64,000 bases of DNA. Origin: JAYPHU01 sp964611435 (GTDB lineage Bacteria; Pseudomonadota; Alphaproteobacteria; Rhodospirillales; UBA2165). Below, piece by piece: positions 1 to 7,664 of the stretch. Both the position numbers and the translations under genes were made by a program. Where the stretch lies: positions 51,248 to 115,247 of the forward strand of contig CAZSXT010000009.1 of assembly GCA_964611435.1 (NCBI GenBank), read 5' to 3'. The stretch's first letter is position 1. The number at the start of each line of letters is the position of its first letter. The notes under the pieces were generated by a model, which ran no database searches, had not been told where the DNA came from, and saw nothing but the letters and a program-made list of their open reading frames with translations.

Positions 1-548
1 CGGCCATGGAAGCGACCCATGATCTGGATTTTGTGTTTTGGTGCCTGGAACCGGCCAAGCCGGTCCGAATCTATAGCCAGTCGGCCTATGGCGCGATGAA
101 GGACGTCACCGGGCTGGAAGACACCCAGTGGATCATGGCCACTATGGACAATGGCGTCGTGGTGACCATCGGCGCCGGTTGGACCATGCCGCCGGGCTAT
201 CCTAACTATTCCGGCACTTGGATCGAGGTGACCGCGACGGAAGGCATGCTGGTGATCGACGATACCCATCGGGACGTCATTCTGAACACCATGAAGGACG
301 GCATTCAACTGCCCATGTCGACCATGCCCGGCGAGCCGGTGGAGCACGTTTTTGCCGGTCCCATGCATGAAGAAACCCTGCACTTCCTGCAGGCCGTGGC
401 CATGGATCGAGAGGTGATGGTCACCCCGGAACAGGCCCGCCAGGTGATGGAGGTCTATATCGCCGCCGATATCTCGGCGGAGCGGAACGAGCCGGTGAAC
501 CTTCCGTTGAATCGAAACGACCTGTCTTCATTGAAAGTCGCGAGCTAA
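1..548 (+). CDS. Gfo/Idh/MocA-family oxidoreductase, C-terminal part (5' end outside window)
   Basis: The reading frame is open from the first base to TAA at 546-548, so the gene starts upstream of the window; the ATG at position 6 is probably internal. About 180 residues are visible. They match the C-terminal substrate-binding half of Gfo/Idh/MocA dehydrogenases and resemble the full-length paralogue at 7665-8789, including a shared DTHRD block (IDDTHRDVIL here, IEDTHRDLVL there) and a similar GPMHEET/GPMREET stretch. The N-terminal Rossmann NAD(P)-binding domain is not in view. These enzymes usually oxidise or reduce sugars, cyclitols or related alcohols. The gene ends 26 bases before tctB, so it probably belongs to the same operon. 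The substrate is unknown. Confidence 0.85.
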   Translation, partial: AMEATHDLDFVFWCLEPAKPVRIYSQSAYGAMKDVTGLEDTQWIMATMDNGVVVTIGAGWTMPPGYPNYSGTWIEVTATEGMLVIDDTHRDVILNTMKDGIQLPMSTMPGEPVEHVFAGPMHEETLHFLQAVAMDREVMVTPEQARQVMEVYIAADISAERNEPVNLPLNRNDLSSLKVAS

Positions 549-574
549 AGGAAGACCGGAACAGGGAAACTGAC

Positions 575-1126
575 GTGGCGGACACAGTCCAAAACGAAGG
601 CGGCAACGCCGACGATATCCAGCGGAGGATCAATTTCAATACGGTCGCCGCGGTGTTGTTTGTGGCCTTCGGAATTGCGCTGTTTCTCCTGATTCCCACC
701 CAGATCGATAAGCCGCTGATCGTGATAACCGGCAGTGTGGCCAATCTGCCGGCGGAACTGTTCCCACAACTGGTCAGCGCCGCCTTCTTGATTTTAGGTG
801 TTTGGTTCACGGTGATCAGCCTGAAGCTTCGGCAGGAAAACGGCTTTGTCGCCCTAGACAAGGAAGCCATCACCAATGTAGCGGTCACCTTGTTCATGAT
901 GGCCCTTTATGTCCCGCTGATGGTGAATATCGGTTTCGTGGTGGGCAGCGCCATCATGGTGTTCGCCATGTCGACCTACTTCGGCAACCGGAATTACTGG
1001 TTGGGCGCGGCCATCAGCATCATTTTGCCCATCGGTATGTTCATGATGTTCCGCCGCCTGCTGTTGGTCGAATTGCCGGCGTTTCCGATCGACATTTACC
1101 CCCTCACCAATTGGTCCATCCTGTAG
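575..1126 (+). CDS. tctB: Tripartite tricarboxylate transporter, small membrane subunit (TctB family)
   Basis: This 183-residue protein has about four hydrophobic segments (near residues 22-42, 60-82, 103-125 and 135-165), the length and layout of TctB, the small membrane subunit of tripartite tricarboxylate transporters. It is expected in the inner membrane with TctA, using a periplasmic TctC-type binding protein. The start is GTG at 575; AGGAAG lies rather far upstream at 549 and ACAGGGA nearer. The large subunit tctA follows after 18 bases, so the two are surely co-transcribed. Identification rests on size, topology and position beside an unmistakable TctA. The transported acid cannot be read from the sequence. 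Confidence 0.88.
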   Translation: MADTVQNEGGNADDIQRRINFNTVAAVLFVAFGIALFLLIPTQIDKPLIVITGSVANLPAELFPQLVSAAFLILGVWFTVISLKLRQENGFVALDKEAITNVAVTLFMMALYVPLMVNIGFVVGSAIMVFAMSTYFGNRNYWLGAAISIILPIGMFMMFRRLLLVELPAFPIDIYPLTNWSIL

Positions 1127-1144
1127 GCGGTAGGTCAAATACAC

Positions 1145-2668
1145 ATGTCCATGTTTGATGCATTCCTGGCCGGCGCCGATTTAATCTTCGATCCCTCGAA
1201 GGTTTTTATCATTCTCGCCTACATTGCCGGCGGGCTGTTCCTGGGCATGTTCGTGGGCGCGCTGCCGGGCTTTACCACCCTGATGGCGATGGCGATCCTG
1301 CTCCCGTTCTCGTTCTTTCTGGACCCCCTTTTCGGTATCCCGTTCCTGATTGGCGTCTATAAGGGCGGTATTTTCGGCGGCAGTATCCCGGCTATTTTGG
1401 TATCGATGCCCGGCACCGGCGCGGCGGTGGCGACCACCTTTGACGGCCCGGCGCTCACCAAAAAAGGCCAGGCCCGGAAAGCCCTGGAAGTCGCGCTGTT
1501 TTCTTCCGTGGCCGGTGACACCAGCAGCGACATCATCACCATCCTGTTGATCGGTCCTATCGCGGCGGTGGCGCTCCTCATGGGCCCGCCCGAATTGGCG
1601 GCGATCCTGTTCCTGGCGCTGATTGTCATCTCGGCCACCTCCAGCGGCGTGTTTGTCAAAGGCCTGTTGATGCTGGCCGTCGGCTTGTTCCTGGGCATTG
1701 TCGGCCAAGATCCGATCGGCGCGCTCAGCCGTTTTTCGTTCGGGATGACGTCTATTGAATCCGGTGTTCCCCTGCTGCCTATGTTGATCGGTCTTTTCGC
1801 CCTCCCGGAAATTTTCGTGAATATCGAAAAGAAAGCCACGGCGCTGGTAAACACGACGGATTTAAAAGTCTCCGGCGAACGGCTCACCTGGCCAGAATTC
1901 CGGGGCTGCATTCGTACTATCGTCCGTTCCACCGTGATCGGCACATCGATCGGGATGGTGCCGGGGGTTGGCCAGGTGGTCGCGGCCTTTATGGGCTATG
2001 CTGCGGCGAAAAGCGCTTCAGATCATCCTGAACGGTTCGGCCAAGGCGAATTGGAAGGCGTCGCTGCGCCGGAGGCCGCCAACAACGCGGTTAACGGTCC
2101 GACGCTGGTACCGCTGCTGACCCTTGGTATCCCCGGCGACAATCTCACCGTTATTTTGGTCGGCGCCTTTATCGCCCAAGGCATGCGCCCCGGCCCGCAA
2201 TTGATGGAACAGGACGGGGACAAGGTCTTCGCCATCCTGATTTCCATGATCATCGCCAATCTCTTGTTCCTGGTGATCGGATACCTCACCATACCCTTGT
2301 TTGCCCGCGTGGTGACCATCCCGAAATATTTCCTCCTGCCATTGACCCTTGTCTTTGCCTTTGCCGGCTCCTGGGTGTTCCGCTCCCAGGAGTTCGATTT
2401 GGGCGTCTTGGTATTCTTTGGCGCAGTAGGCTACGCCGCCAAAAAGTTGCACTTTGATGTCACGCCGTTGGCTATGGGCTTCATCCTGGGCGGCACCATG
2501 GAATATTCGTTCGGCCAGACGGTCATCCTGGCTCAGGGTAATTTCTTCGAATACATCGTCTTTGAGAGGCCGATTTCGGCGGTGATTTTTGCCCTGACTC
2601 CTGTGGTGACCTACTATATGTGGCGGCGGAATATTCGGTTGAGAAAGCAATACGGAGCCGAGGGATGA
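1145..2668 (+). CDS. tctA: Tripartite tricarboxylate transporter, large membrane subunit (TctA family)
   Basis: This 507-residue, very hydrophobic protein has the TctA family's usual length. It shows family-typical segments, such as the N-terminal stretch around FVGALPGFTTLMAMAIL, PGTGAAVATTFDG near residue 85, and the second repeat half around MVPGVGQVVAAFMGYA and TLGIPGDNLTVILVGA. The paired glycine/proline-rich loops reflect the internal duplication of the family. It forms the ion-coupled translocation channel with TctB. It follows tctB by 18 bases. The separate binding-protein gene comes 167 bases later, the reverse of the common tctC-tctB-tctA order, and appears to have its own promoter. 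Confidence 0.95.
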   Translation: MSMFDAFLAGADLIFDPSKVFIILAYIAGGLFLGMFVGALPGFTTLMAMAILLPFSFFLDPLFGIPFLIGVYKGGIFGGSIPAILVSMPGTGAAVATTFDGPALTKKGQARKALEVALFSSVAGDTSSDIITILLIGPIAAVALLMGPPELAAILFLALIVISATSSGVFVKGLLMLAVGLFLGIVGQDPIGALSRFSFGMTSIESGVPLLPMLIGLFALPEIFVNIEKKATALVNTTDLKVSGERLTWPEFRGCIRTIVRSTVIGTSIGMVPGVGQVVAAFMGYAAAKSASDHPERFGQGELEGVAAPEAANNAVNGPTLVPLLTLGIPGDNLTVILVGAFIAQGMRPGPQLMEQDGDKVFAILISMIIANLLFLVIGYLTIPLFARVVTIPKYFLLPLTLVFAFAGSWVFRSQEFDLGVLVFFGAVGYAAKKLHFDVTPLAMGFILGGTMEYSFGQTVILAQGNFFEYIVFERPISAVIFALTPVVTYYMWRRNIRLRKQYGAEG

Positions 2669-2707
2669 TAAGAATTATCCAGTGGTCCCGCAAATTTGAA
2701 GCCATGT

Positions 2708-2727
2708 TCAAGGGTGCCCCCCCTTGA
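2708..2727 (+). terminator. Hairpin between tctA and tctC (possible attenuator)
   Basis: TCAAGGG at 2708-2714 pairs perfectly with CCCTTGA at 2721-2727 around a six-base loop. No T-run follows, so it is a weak terminator at best. It lies just after tctA and could reduce read-through or stabilise the 3' end of the tctBA transcript. Its right arm overlaps a possible -35 element, TTGACG at 2724-2729. Confidence 0.35.
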
Positions 2728-2748
2728 CGTCGGCTTCACCCCTGATGT

Positions 2749-2762
2749 CTTATAGAAGAGTG
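2749..2762 (+). promoter_or_regulatory. Candidate GntR operator upstream of tctC (copy 1)
   Basis: CTTATAGAAGAGTG occurs here and again, exactly but inverted, at 5893-5906 beside the gntR gene. Its core CTTATAGAAG is a near palindrome with one mismatched pair. It lies 73 bases before the tctC start codon and overlaps the -10 region of a possible promoter: TTGACG at 2724-2729, then TCTTAT at 2748-2753 with 18-base spacing. That placement would suit repression. A 14-base identity 3.1 kb apart in two intergenic regions of one cluster is unlikely by chance. Assignment to the GntR protein is inference. Confidence 0.55.
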
Positions 2763-2835
2763 TAATGAGACATTTTCCGTGCTTTGGGTGACCGGAGAGC
2801 ATTTATTTAAAACGAACCAACAGGAAGGAAAGACC

Positions 2836-3801
2836 ATGCTTGGGAAGTTTACCAAATATCTCTTAAGCGCCTTGCTGGTCGCCGGTATTTTTGCCGCCGA
2901 CAAAGCCAGGGCCGAATATCCCGAAAAGCCGATTACTTTGATCCTGCCGCTGGGTGCGGGCGGATCGCATGACCGCAATGCCCGCGTCTTCACCAGCGTT
3001 ATCCCGGAATTCCTGGGTAACGCCGTTATCGTGAAGCTGATGCCCGGCGCCTCCGGTCAGACCGGTACGGCTGCGGCTGTTAAGGCGAAGCCGGACGGGT
3101 ATACGCTGCTGTTCACTCACAACTATTTTGATCAGCTGCAAAAGCACGTCAAAAAACTGCCGTACGACACGGACAAGGATCTGGTCGCGGTCGGCAAGAT
3201 CAACTCCGGTTTCTTCTCGGTCATCGTCAAGAGCGACAGCCCCTTCAAGAAATGGCAGGACCTTGTTGACCACGCCAAGAAAAACCCCGGCAAGCTGAAA
3301 TTTGCGCACAGCGGCAACTGGGGCGCCACCCATGCGCCGGGCCTGCAACTTTTCACCGAAGCGGGTATCGCCGACAAGATCGTCATGGTGCCGTACAAGG
3401 GCGGCGGACCGTCCATGCGTGGTTTCATGGCCGGCGAAGCCGACTTCACCATGCAGTTCAAGTCCACCATCCTGGGCCAGAAGCCGGGGGCGGTTCGGGT
3501 GCTGATCAGCGCTGGTAAGAAGTCTGACTTCCCGGGTGTCCCGACCTTTGGTGATCTGGGCTACACCGCTGATATCGGCTCCATGCATCGCGTCATCATG
3601 GCGCCGCGCGGCATTCCGGCTGACCGGATGAAGAAGCTGCAGGATGCTTTGATCAAGCTGCAGGGTCACAAGACCTACCAGCGTCTGATCAAGGCCATCG
3701 GCGAGACGACGGACTATGTGAACGGTCCGGAGTACGAAAAAGAACGTAAGGCGCAAAGCGCGGCTTACAAGGCGATGGTCGCCGGTCTGATGAAGAAATA
3801 A
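2836..3801 (+). CDS. tctC: Tripartite tricarboxylate transporter substrate-binding protein (TctC/Bug family)
   Basis: The product is a periplasmic binding protein of about 321 residues. I place the start at ATG 2836 because AGGAAGGAAAG sits just upstream and because this start gives a clean signal peptide (KFTKYLLSALLVAGIFAADKARA, cleavage after ARA); an in-frame start at 2779 would add a non-signal leader. The mature protein begins EYPEKPITLILPLGAGGSHD, the typical Bug-family opening, in which the loop after the first strand binds a carboxylate. It should deliver substrate to TctA/TctB. It is separated from tctBA by a likely promoter and the candidate GntR site, so it may be expressed at its own level. 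Confidence 0.93.
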   Translation: MLGKFTKYLLSALLVAGIFAADKARAEYPEKPITLILPLGAGGSHDRNARVFTSVIPEFLGNAVIVKLMPGASGQTGTAAAVKAKPDGYTLLFTHNYFDQLQKHVKKLPYDTDKDLVAVGKINSGFFSVIVKSDSPFKKWQDLVDHAKKNPGKLKFAHSGNWGATHAPGLQLFTEAGIADKIVMVPYKGGGPSMRGFMAGEADFTMQFKSTILGQKPGAVRVLISAGKKSDFPGVPTFGDLGYTADIGSMHRVIMAPRGIPADRMKKLQDALIKLQGHKTYQRLIKAIGETTDYVNGPEYEKERKAQSAAYKAMVAGLMKK

Positions 3802-3830
3802 GACCGGGACTTAAATCGTCCAAGGATTAG

Positions 3831-3858
3831 CGGCGCTTGCTTCGGCAAGCGCCGTTTT
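3831..3858 (+). terminator. Rho-independent terminator after tctC
   Basis: A perfect 10-bp stem (CGGCGCTTGC at 3831-3840 with GCAAGCGCCG at 3845-3854) is closed by a TTCG tetraloop and followed by TTTT. It lies 29 bases after the tctC stop codon. This is one of the clearest terminators in the window. Confidence 0.9.
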
Positions 3859-4091
3859 CATTTAAAACTATTTAGATGCGTCGCCCCCGAGTTGGGATCA
3901 ACAATAGTTGAGACCAATTCTCGGGGGTCCACGCGATGTTATGGTCCCCCGACAACTGCTGCGCATACACGGATCAAGTCCGGGCACAGGGGTCCGGGGT
4001 GACGCGTTTTGGGGGTTTGGGAAAACTCCGGCCTGACCCGCGCACCCATTTTTCTTCCCACCCCCACCCTCGAAACGCTATGCGTTTCTCG

Positions 4092-4170
4092 ACCTCCCCC
4101 GTCATAGGGGGAGGTTGGATATTGTGCCGCTTCCAAACAACCAAAACCTTCCCCCCTCGCGGGGGAAGGT
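4092..4170. repeat. Pair of G/C-tract palindromic intergenic repeats
   Basis: The gap at 3859-4202 has no convincing gene. It contains two stem-loops with C-run and G-run arms: ACCTCCCCC/GGGGGAGGT at 4092-4100 and 4107-4115, and ACCTTCCCCC/GGGGGAAGGT at 4146-4155 and 4161-4170. Each pairs perfectly over 9-10 bp. The flanking text (CGAAACGCTATGCGTTTC near 4070-4088, GGCCTAAAAGGCC near 4171-4183) is also palindromic. Short G-rich stem-loop families of this kind are scattered between genes in many alphaproteobacteria, so I expect further copies elsewhere in the genome. A reading frame across it (3936-4232) looks spurious. Confidence 0.6.
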
Positions 4171-4202
4171 GGCCTAAAAGGCCGGATGGGGGGAAAAGGC
4201 GG

Positions 4203-5081
4203 TTAAATCTTCAAAAAATCGCGGAAAATTAGCGTGAAGTCATCGTCCGCCATGCCGGCTTTCATGGCTTTTTGCAGATACTTGTACGTGTCTTTGCCCA
4301 GGTTGGCCGGCAGGCCGACCTTGTCGGCATAGGACACGGCCATGCCCACATCCTTGTGCAGGTTATAGACCCTGGATCGGCCGTCCCAAGTCTCGCTCAG
4401 GATATGGTCTGGGAAACGGCGTTCGGAAATAAAACTCCGCGCGTTGCCGGCGTTGAACACATCGACCATGTCCTCCAACGGAATGCCGGCTTTCTTGGCC
4501 AGGTGCCCGGCCTCGCAGGCGACTAGAAAATTGGTATGCACCACCATGTTAAAGATCAATTTCATGGAATGACCGGCGCCGCTGGGCCCCAGGAAGAACG
4601 TGCTGGCGGCGATAGCGTCCAACACCGGTTTGATCTTCTTCGCGGCCTTGGCGTCGCCCCCCATCATGAGAGTGAGCGTACCGTTGTCCGCGTGTTGCGC
4701 CCCGCCGCTCATGCCCGCGTCCAGGTATGCGACACCTTTGGTCTTGGCCTTGCGGGCGAGCTTCTTGGTTTCCACCGGATCGGAGGTGGTGAAATCACAC
4801 AGCACCAGCCCGCGCCGCGCCTTGGCCAGCATCCCGTTTCGTCCCTTCAATAGTGCCGCTATTTCGGGCGACCCTGGCACGGCAAAGATCACCACCTGAC
4901 AAATTGCCGCCATGTCCGACGGCTCGGTCACCGTGCCGATCTTGGCGAACCTCTTACGGGCTTCCTCGGAGACGTCCCAGACAAAGGTCTGAAAACCTTT
5001 CTTGGCCAGATTTCGGGCGATGCCGCCGCCCATGTTGCCGAGACCGATGACTCCGATTTTTTGTTTCTTAGCAGCCGCCAC
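4203..5081 (-). CDS. NAD(P)-dependent beta-hydroxyacid dehydrogenase (3-hydroxyisobutyrate dehydrogenase family)
   Basis: The start is most likely GTG at 5081, five bases after the gntR stop and preceded by GAGGG; it gives 292 residues, the usual family length. An upstream ATG at 5144 would overlap gntR. The N-terminus has the Rossmann motif IGVIGLGNMGGGIARNL. The substrate-binding segment YLDAGMSGG and the catalytic-lysine segment GAGHSMKLIFNMV are both present. These enzymes oxidise 3-hydroxy acids (3-hydroxyisobutyrate, tartronate semialdehyde, sulfolactaldehyde and similar). Placement directly behind the GntR gene, in the cluster with the Tct transporter, suggests it acts on the imported acid or an intermediate. 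Confidence 0.88.
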   Translation of the reverse strand: MAAAKKQKIGVIGLGNMGGGIARNLAKKGFQTFVWDVSEEARKRFAKIGTVTEPSDMAAICQVVIFAVPGSPEIAALLKGRNGMLAKARRGLVLCDFTTSDPVETKKLARKAKTKGVAYLDAGMSGGAQHADNGTLTLMMGGDAKAAKKIKPVLDAIAASTFFLGPSGAGHSMKLIFNMVVHTNFLVACEAGHLAKKAGIPLEDMVDVFNAGNARSFISERRFPDHILSETWDGRSRVYNLHKDVGMAVSYADKVGLPANLGKDTYKYLQKAMKAGMADDDFTLIFRDFLKI

Positions 5082-5086
5082 GTCTT

Positions 5087-5863
5087 TTACCCTCGTTCCG
5101 CCACATAGCGGTAATTGGTATTGTCGCAATGGGTGATGCGCCATTCCACGGGCCGGCCGTCCAGCATCTTGGCGACCCGGTCGATCTCCAGAAGGGGTTG
5201 ACCCACTTCGATGTTCAACAGCGTCGCTTCTTCCGGCGTGGCGGCGACAGCTTGCAAATGTTCCTCCGCCTTGGAGACGGTTACACCATAGACTGACTGA
5301 TAGAACCGGAATAAATTGTTGGGCGGATCCACTTCGGTGCCGAAACCGGGGAAGTGTTCCAGAGGCAGGGTGATGGCCTCGACGATCGTAGGCACGTCCT
5401 CAAAATAGCGGATGCGGCGGAAGTGCACGACCATTTCGCCCGCGGCCAATTGCAGTTTGGCCGCTTCCTCGGGCGTCGAGACCCGTTCCTCGCAATTCAA
5501 GATTTTGCTGACTGGCAGAAGCCGCGCGCCGTCATTGCCAACAATGCTGAAATACAAAAACAACGCCCGCCGTTCCGTATGTTCGGAAACAAACGTGCCA
5601 ATGCCCTGACGACGGAACAACAGGTTCTCTGCGACCAGATCGTTCAGCGCCTTGCGGACGGTGCCTTGGCTAACGTTCAGCTCGGCGGCCAGCTGCATCT
5701 CGCTGGGCAGGGCCTCGCCGGGTTTCCAGGCATTATCGATCAGCCGTTGGCGGATGATGTTGTCGACCTTCTGATACAACGGTTGGCGTGCCGCGCGTTT
5801 TTGAACGCCCGTTTTTGCCGCCCGGTTGGTATTTGCCGGTTGCCGTTTCGGCGTCGAACTCAC
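5087..5863 (-). CDS. GntR-family transcriptional regulator, HutC/UTRA type
   Basis: This protein of about 258 residues has an N-terminal winged-helix DNA-binding domain (around PLYQKVDNIIRQRLI, EMQLAAELNVSQGTVRKALNDL, FRRQGIGTFV) followed by a UTRA ligand-binding domain, the HutC subfamily layout. I choose GTG at 5863 because GGGGAGG lies about eight bases upstream; another GTG at 5872 would touch the ribosome site. The gene leads an operon with the beta-hydroxyacid dehydrogenase and is divergent from the cupin gene. The exact 14-bp repeat at 5893-5906 and 2749-2762 is its best candidate operator, implying autoregulation and control of tctC. The effector is probably the transported acid or a product of it (inference). 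Confidence 0.92.
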   Translation of the reverse strand: MSSTPKRQPANTNRAAKTGVQKRAARQPLYQKVDNIIRQRLIDNAWKPGEALPSEMQLAAELNVSQGTVRKALNDLVAENLLFRRQGIGTFVSEHTERRALFLYFSIVGNDGARLLPVSKILNCEERVSTPEEAAKLQLAAGEMVVHFRRIRYFEDVPTIVEAITLPLEHFPGFGTEVDPPNNLFRFYQSVYGVTVSKAEEHLQAVAATPEEATLLNIEVGQPLLEIDRVAKMLDGRPVEWRITHCDNTNYRYVAERG

Positions 5864-5892
5864 CGTTCTCACCTCCCCTGAATAGGCGCTTT

Positions 5893-5906
5893 CACTCTTC
5901 TATAAG
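5893..5906 (-). promoter_or_regulatory. Candidate GntR operator in the gntR/cupin divergent region (copy 2)
   Basis: This is the exact inverted copy of the motif CTTATAGAAGAGTG found at 2749-2762. It lies 30 bases upstream of the gntR start and just upstream of a plausible promoter for the cupin gene, so one bound regulator could control both directions. Confidence 0.55.
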
Positions 5907-5909
5907 TCG

Positions 5910-5937
5910 TTGCGAAAGCCTTTGATTCCAGTATGCT
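5910..5937 (+). promoter_or_regulatory. Possible sigma-70-type promoter for the cupin-dehydrogenase pair
   Basis: TTGCGA at 5910-5915 and TATGCT at 5932-5937 are separated by 16 bases and precede the cupin ATG by about 65 bases. Both boxes are close to the housekeeping consensus. This is pattern matching only. Confidence 0.35.
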
Positions 5938-6002
5938 ACGCACATTCATTCAGCGCAAACGGTCAGTAAATTCCGGGCCCGCGCGGCCGGAGGAGGAAAG
6001 CA

Positions 6003-6407
6003 ATGTCCGAAACCAGAATCATGAAAATCGACGATTTGCCTGTGCATGCGCGGGGCGACGGCGTGGAGACCACATTGATGGCGGCCAAGCATGTCTGCGG
6101 CTCCCGCATCACGACCGGTCTCACGAGTTTTCCGCCGGACCGGGAAGTCCCCGTCCACCAGCATAATTGTGACGAACAGGTGACCCTGATCGAAGGCGAA
6201 GGCGTGGTCGAGATTGAAGGCGAGGTCACTCCAGTCAACATCATGGACACGACCTACATCAAGGCTGGCACCTGGCATCGGTTCATCAATACGGGCACGG
6301 GCCGAATGACCATCCTCTGGGTCTACGACACGGATGAGGTCACACGGACCTTCCAGTCGACCGGTAAAACCGTCGAGCATTTGTCCGGCGAAGACGTGGT
6401 GAACTAA
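6003..6407 (+). CDS. Small single-domain cupin protein
   Basis: A 134-residue beta-barrel cupin. Cupin motif 1 is seen as PVHQHNCDEQVTLIEGEGVVEIEG, with the metal-binding HxH and a following glutamate/glutamine region, and motif 2 as GTWHRFINTG with the last histidine. The start is ATG 6003 with a strong AGGAGG site about seven bases upstream. It is followed after two bases by the Ldh2-type dehydrogenase, so they form an operon. Small cupins in catabolic clusters are often isomerases or sensors of the substrate; nothing here decides between these roles. Confidence 0.85.
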   Translation: MSETRIMKIDDLPVHARGDGVETTLMAAKHVCGSRITTGLTSFPPDREVPVHQHNCDEQVTLIEGEGVVEIEGEVTPVNIMDTTYIKAGTWHRFINTGTGRMTILWVYDTDEVTRTFQSTGKTVEHLSGEDVVN

Positions 6408-6409
6408 GC

Positions 6410-7462
6410 GTGAGTCAGCGGCGTTTCACCAAAGATCAGCTGAGCGCGTTCATCGCCCGGTCCCTGGAATCCACGGGCATGCCGGCGGACGATGCCGGGA
6501 CCATCGCGGACTTGATGGCGGAGGCCGATCTGAATGGCTCCGACGGGCACGGCGTCTTCCGCCTGCCAGGATATATCCGCCGGATCAAAGAAGGCGGGCT
6601 TAACCTTACCCCGAACATCCGGATCGATAAGGAAAAGCCGGGTATGGCGCTGGTTGACGGCGACAATGCTCAGGGCCATTTGGTGATGAAATATTGCGCC
6701 GAGGTGGCTATCGAAAAAGCCAAAACCCAAGGCGTGGCCTGGGTCGGCTCTCACCACAGCAACCATGCGGGGCCGGCCAATCTCTACGCCAAGATGCCGC
6801 TGGCCCATGACATGATCGGGCTCTATGTGGCGGTCGGCAATGCCAATCATATGCCGCCGTGGGGCGGCACGGATATGCTGCTCAGCACCAACCCTATCGC
6901 GGCCGCCGTGCCGGGCCAAGAAGAACCGCCGGTGGTTCTCGACATGGCGACGACCGTGGCGGCCTACGGCAAGGTGAAGACAGCGGCTCAACGAGGCGAG
7001 CAGATGCCCGAAGGCTGGATGATCGGCAAGGACGGCAAGCCGCTCACTGACCCGAACCGGGCCGAGGACGGCTTCCTGCTGCCCATTGGCGGCCCCAAAG
7101 GATACGGCCTGTCGCTGTTGTTCGGTTTGTTGGCGGGTTCGCTCAATGGGGCGGCGTTTGGCGAGGACGTGGTCGATTTCAATGCGGACTTCAAGACGGT
7201 GACGAACACCGGTCAGTTTATTGTCGCCATTGATATTGCCGCGTTTGGCGACGTAACGGCGTTCAAGCGCCGGGTCGATGCCGCCATCCGCGCCATCAAA
7301 GCGTCACCCACATTGCCAGGCTTTGACGAAGTGCTGTTGCCCGGCGAACAGTCCCGGCGTAAACGCCAAGACTATGAAGCGAACGGTATCCCCATGCCCG
7401 ACGCACTGTTCGATGCGCTGGCTAAGCTGGCGGATGATTTGGGCGTCGAGGGGTTGGGGTAG
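6410..7462 (+). CDS. Malate/L-lactate dehydrogenase family (Ldh2-type) NAD(P)-dependent oxidoreductase
   Basis: This 350-residue protein matches the Ldh2 family (malate, ureidoglycolate, 2,3-diketo-L-gulonate and sulfolactate dehydrogenases), which is unrelated to classical Rossmann LDH. Visible family blocks are the N-terminal SDGHGVFRLPGYI, the SHHSNHAGPA segment, STNPIAAAVPG, the DMATTVAAYGKV nucleotide-binding stretch and GGPKGYGLSLL. It starts at GTG 6410, two bases after the cupin stop. In this cluster it probably oxidises a 2-hydroxy acid to a 2-oxo acid. With the two Gfo/Idh proteins and the beta-hydroxyacid dehydrogenase it makes at least four oxidoreductases around one transporter. 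Confidence 0.88.
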   Translation: MSQRRFTKDQLSAFIARSLESTGMPADDAGTIADLMAEADLNGSDGHGVFRLPGYIRRIKEGGLNLTPNIRIDKEKPGMALVDGDNAQGHLVMKYCAEVAIEKAKTQGVAWVGSHHSNHAGPANLYAKMPLAHDMIGLYVAVGNANHMPPWGGTDMLLSTNPIAAAVPGQEEPPVVLDMATTVAAYGKVKTAAQRGEQMPEGWMIGKDGKPLTDPNRAEDGFLLPIGGPKGYGLSLLFGLLAGSLNGAAFGEDVVDFNADFKTVTNTGQFIVAIDIAAFGDVTAFKRRVDAAIRAIKASPTLPGFDEVLLPGEQSRRKRQDYEANGIPMPDALFDALAKLADDLGVEGLG

Positions 7463-7473
7463 TCCCATTTTAA

Positions 7474-7596
7474 AACATGGGTACGCGGATCACGGCGCCG
7501 ACTTCGTCTTCGTTGGTCCGCGCATGACTAGGAATTTAGTGGCAGAGAAATTAGTCATCCACGGGCCGGCGAAGCCGTGACCCGTGGACCCATGTT
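7474..7596. repeat. MITE-like imperfect inverted-repeat element (about 123 bp)
   Basis: The arms at 7474-7496 and 7574-7596 are 23-base inverted repeats with three mismatches; both outer ends read AACATGGGT when seen from outside. A second inverted pair, ATGACTA near 7524 and TAGTCAT near 7553, sits inside, with AATTT/AAATT next to it, so the whole unit can fold as a long hairpin. No coding capacity is visible. It fills most of the gap between the Ldh2-type gene and the convergent Gfo/Idh gene, where it may also act as a terminator. Confidence 0.55.
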
Positions 7597-7664
7597 CAAT
7601 GACTCCATTCAGGCTGCTGGAACGATAATGGCCGGGCCTTTATGCATCCAGCCCGAACGCCGGC

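Noticed and set aside
3936..4232. A 98-codon open frame on the plus strand
   Set aside because: It crosses the G/C-tract palindromes and overlaps the end of the dehydrogenase gene; the product has no family character.
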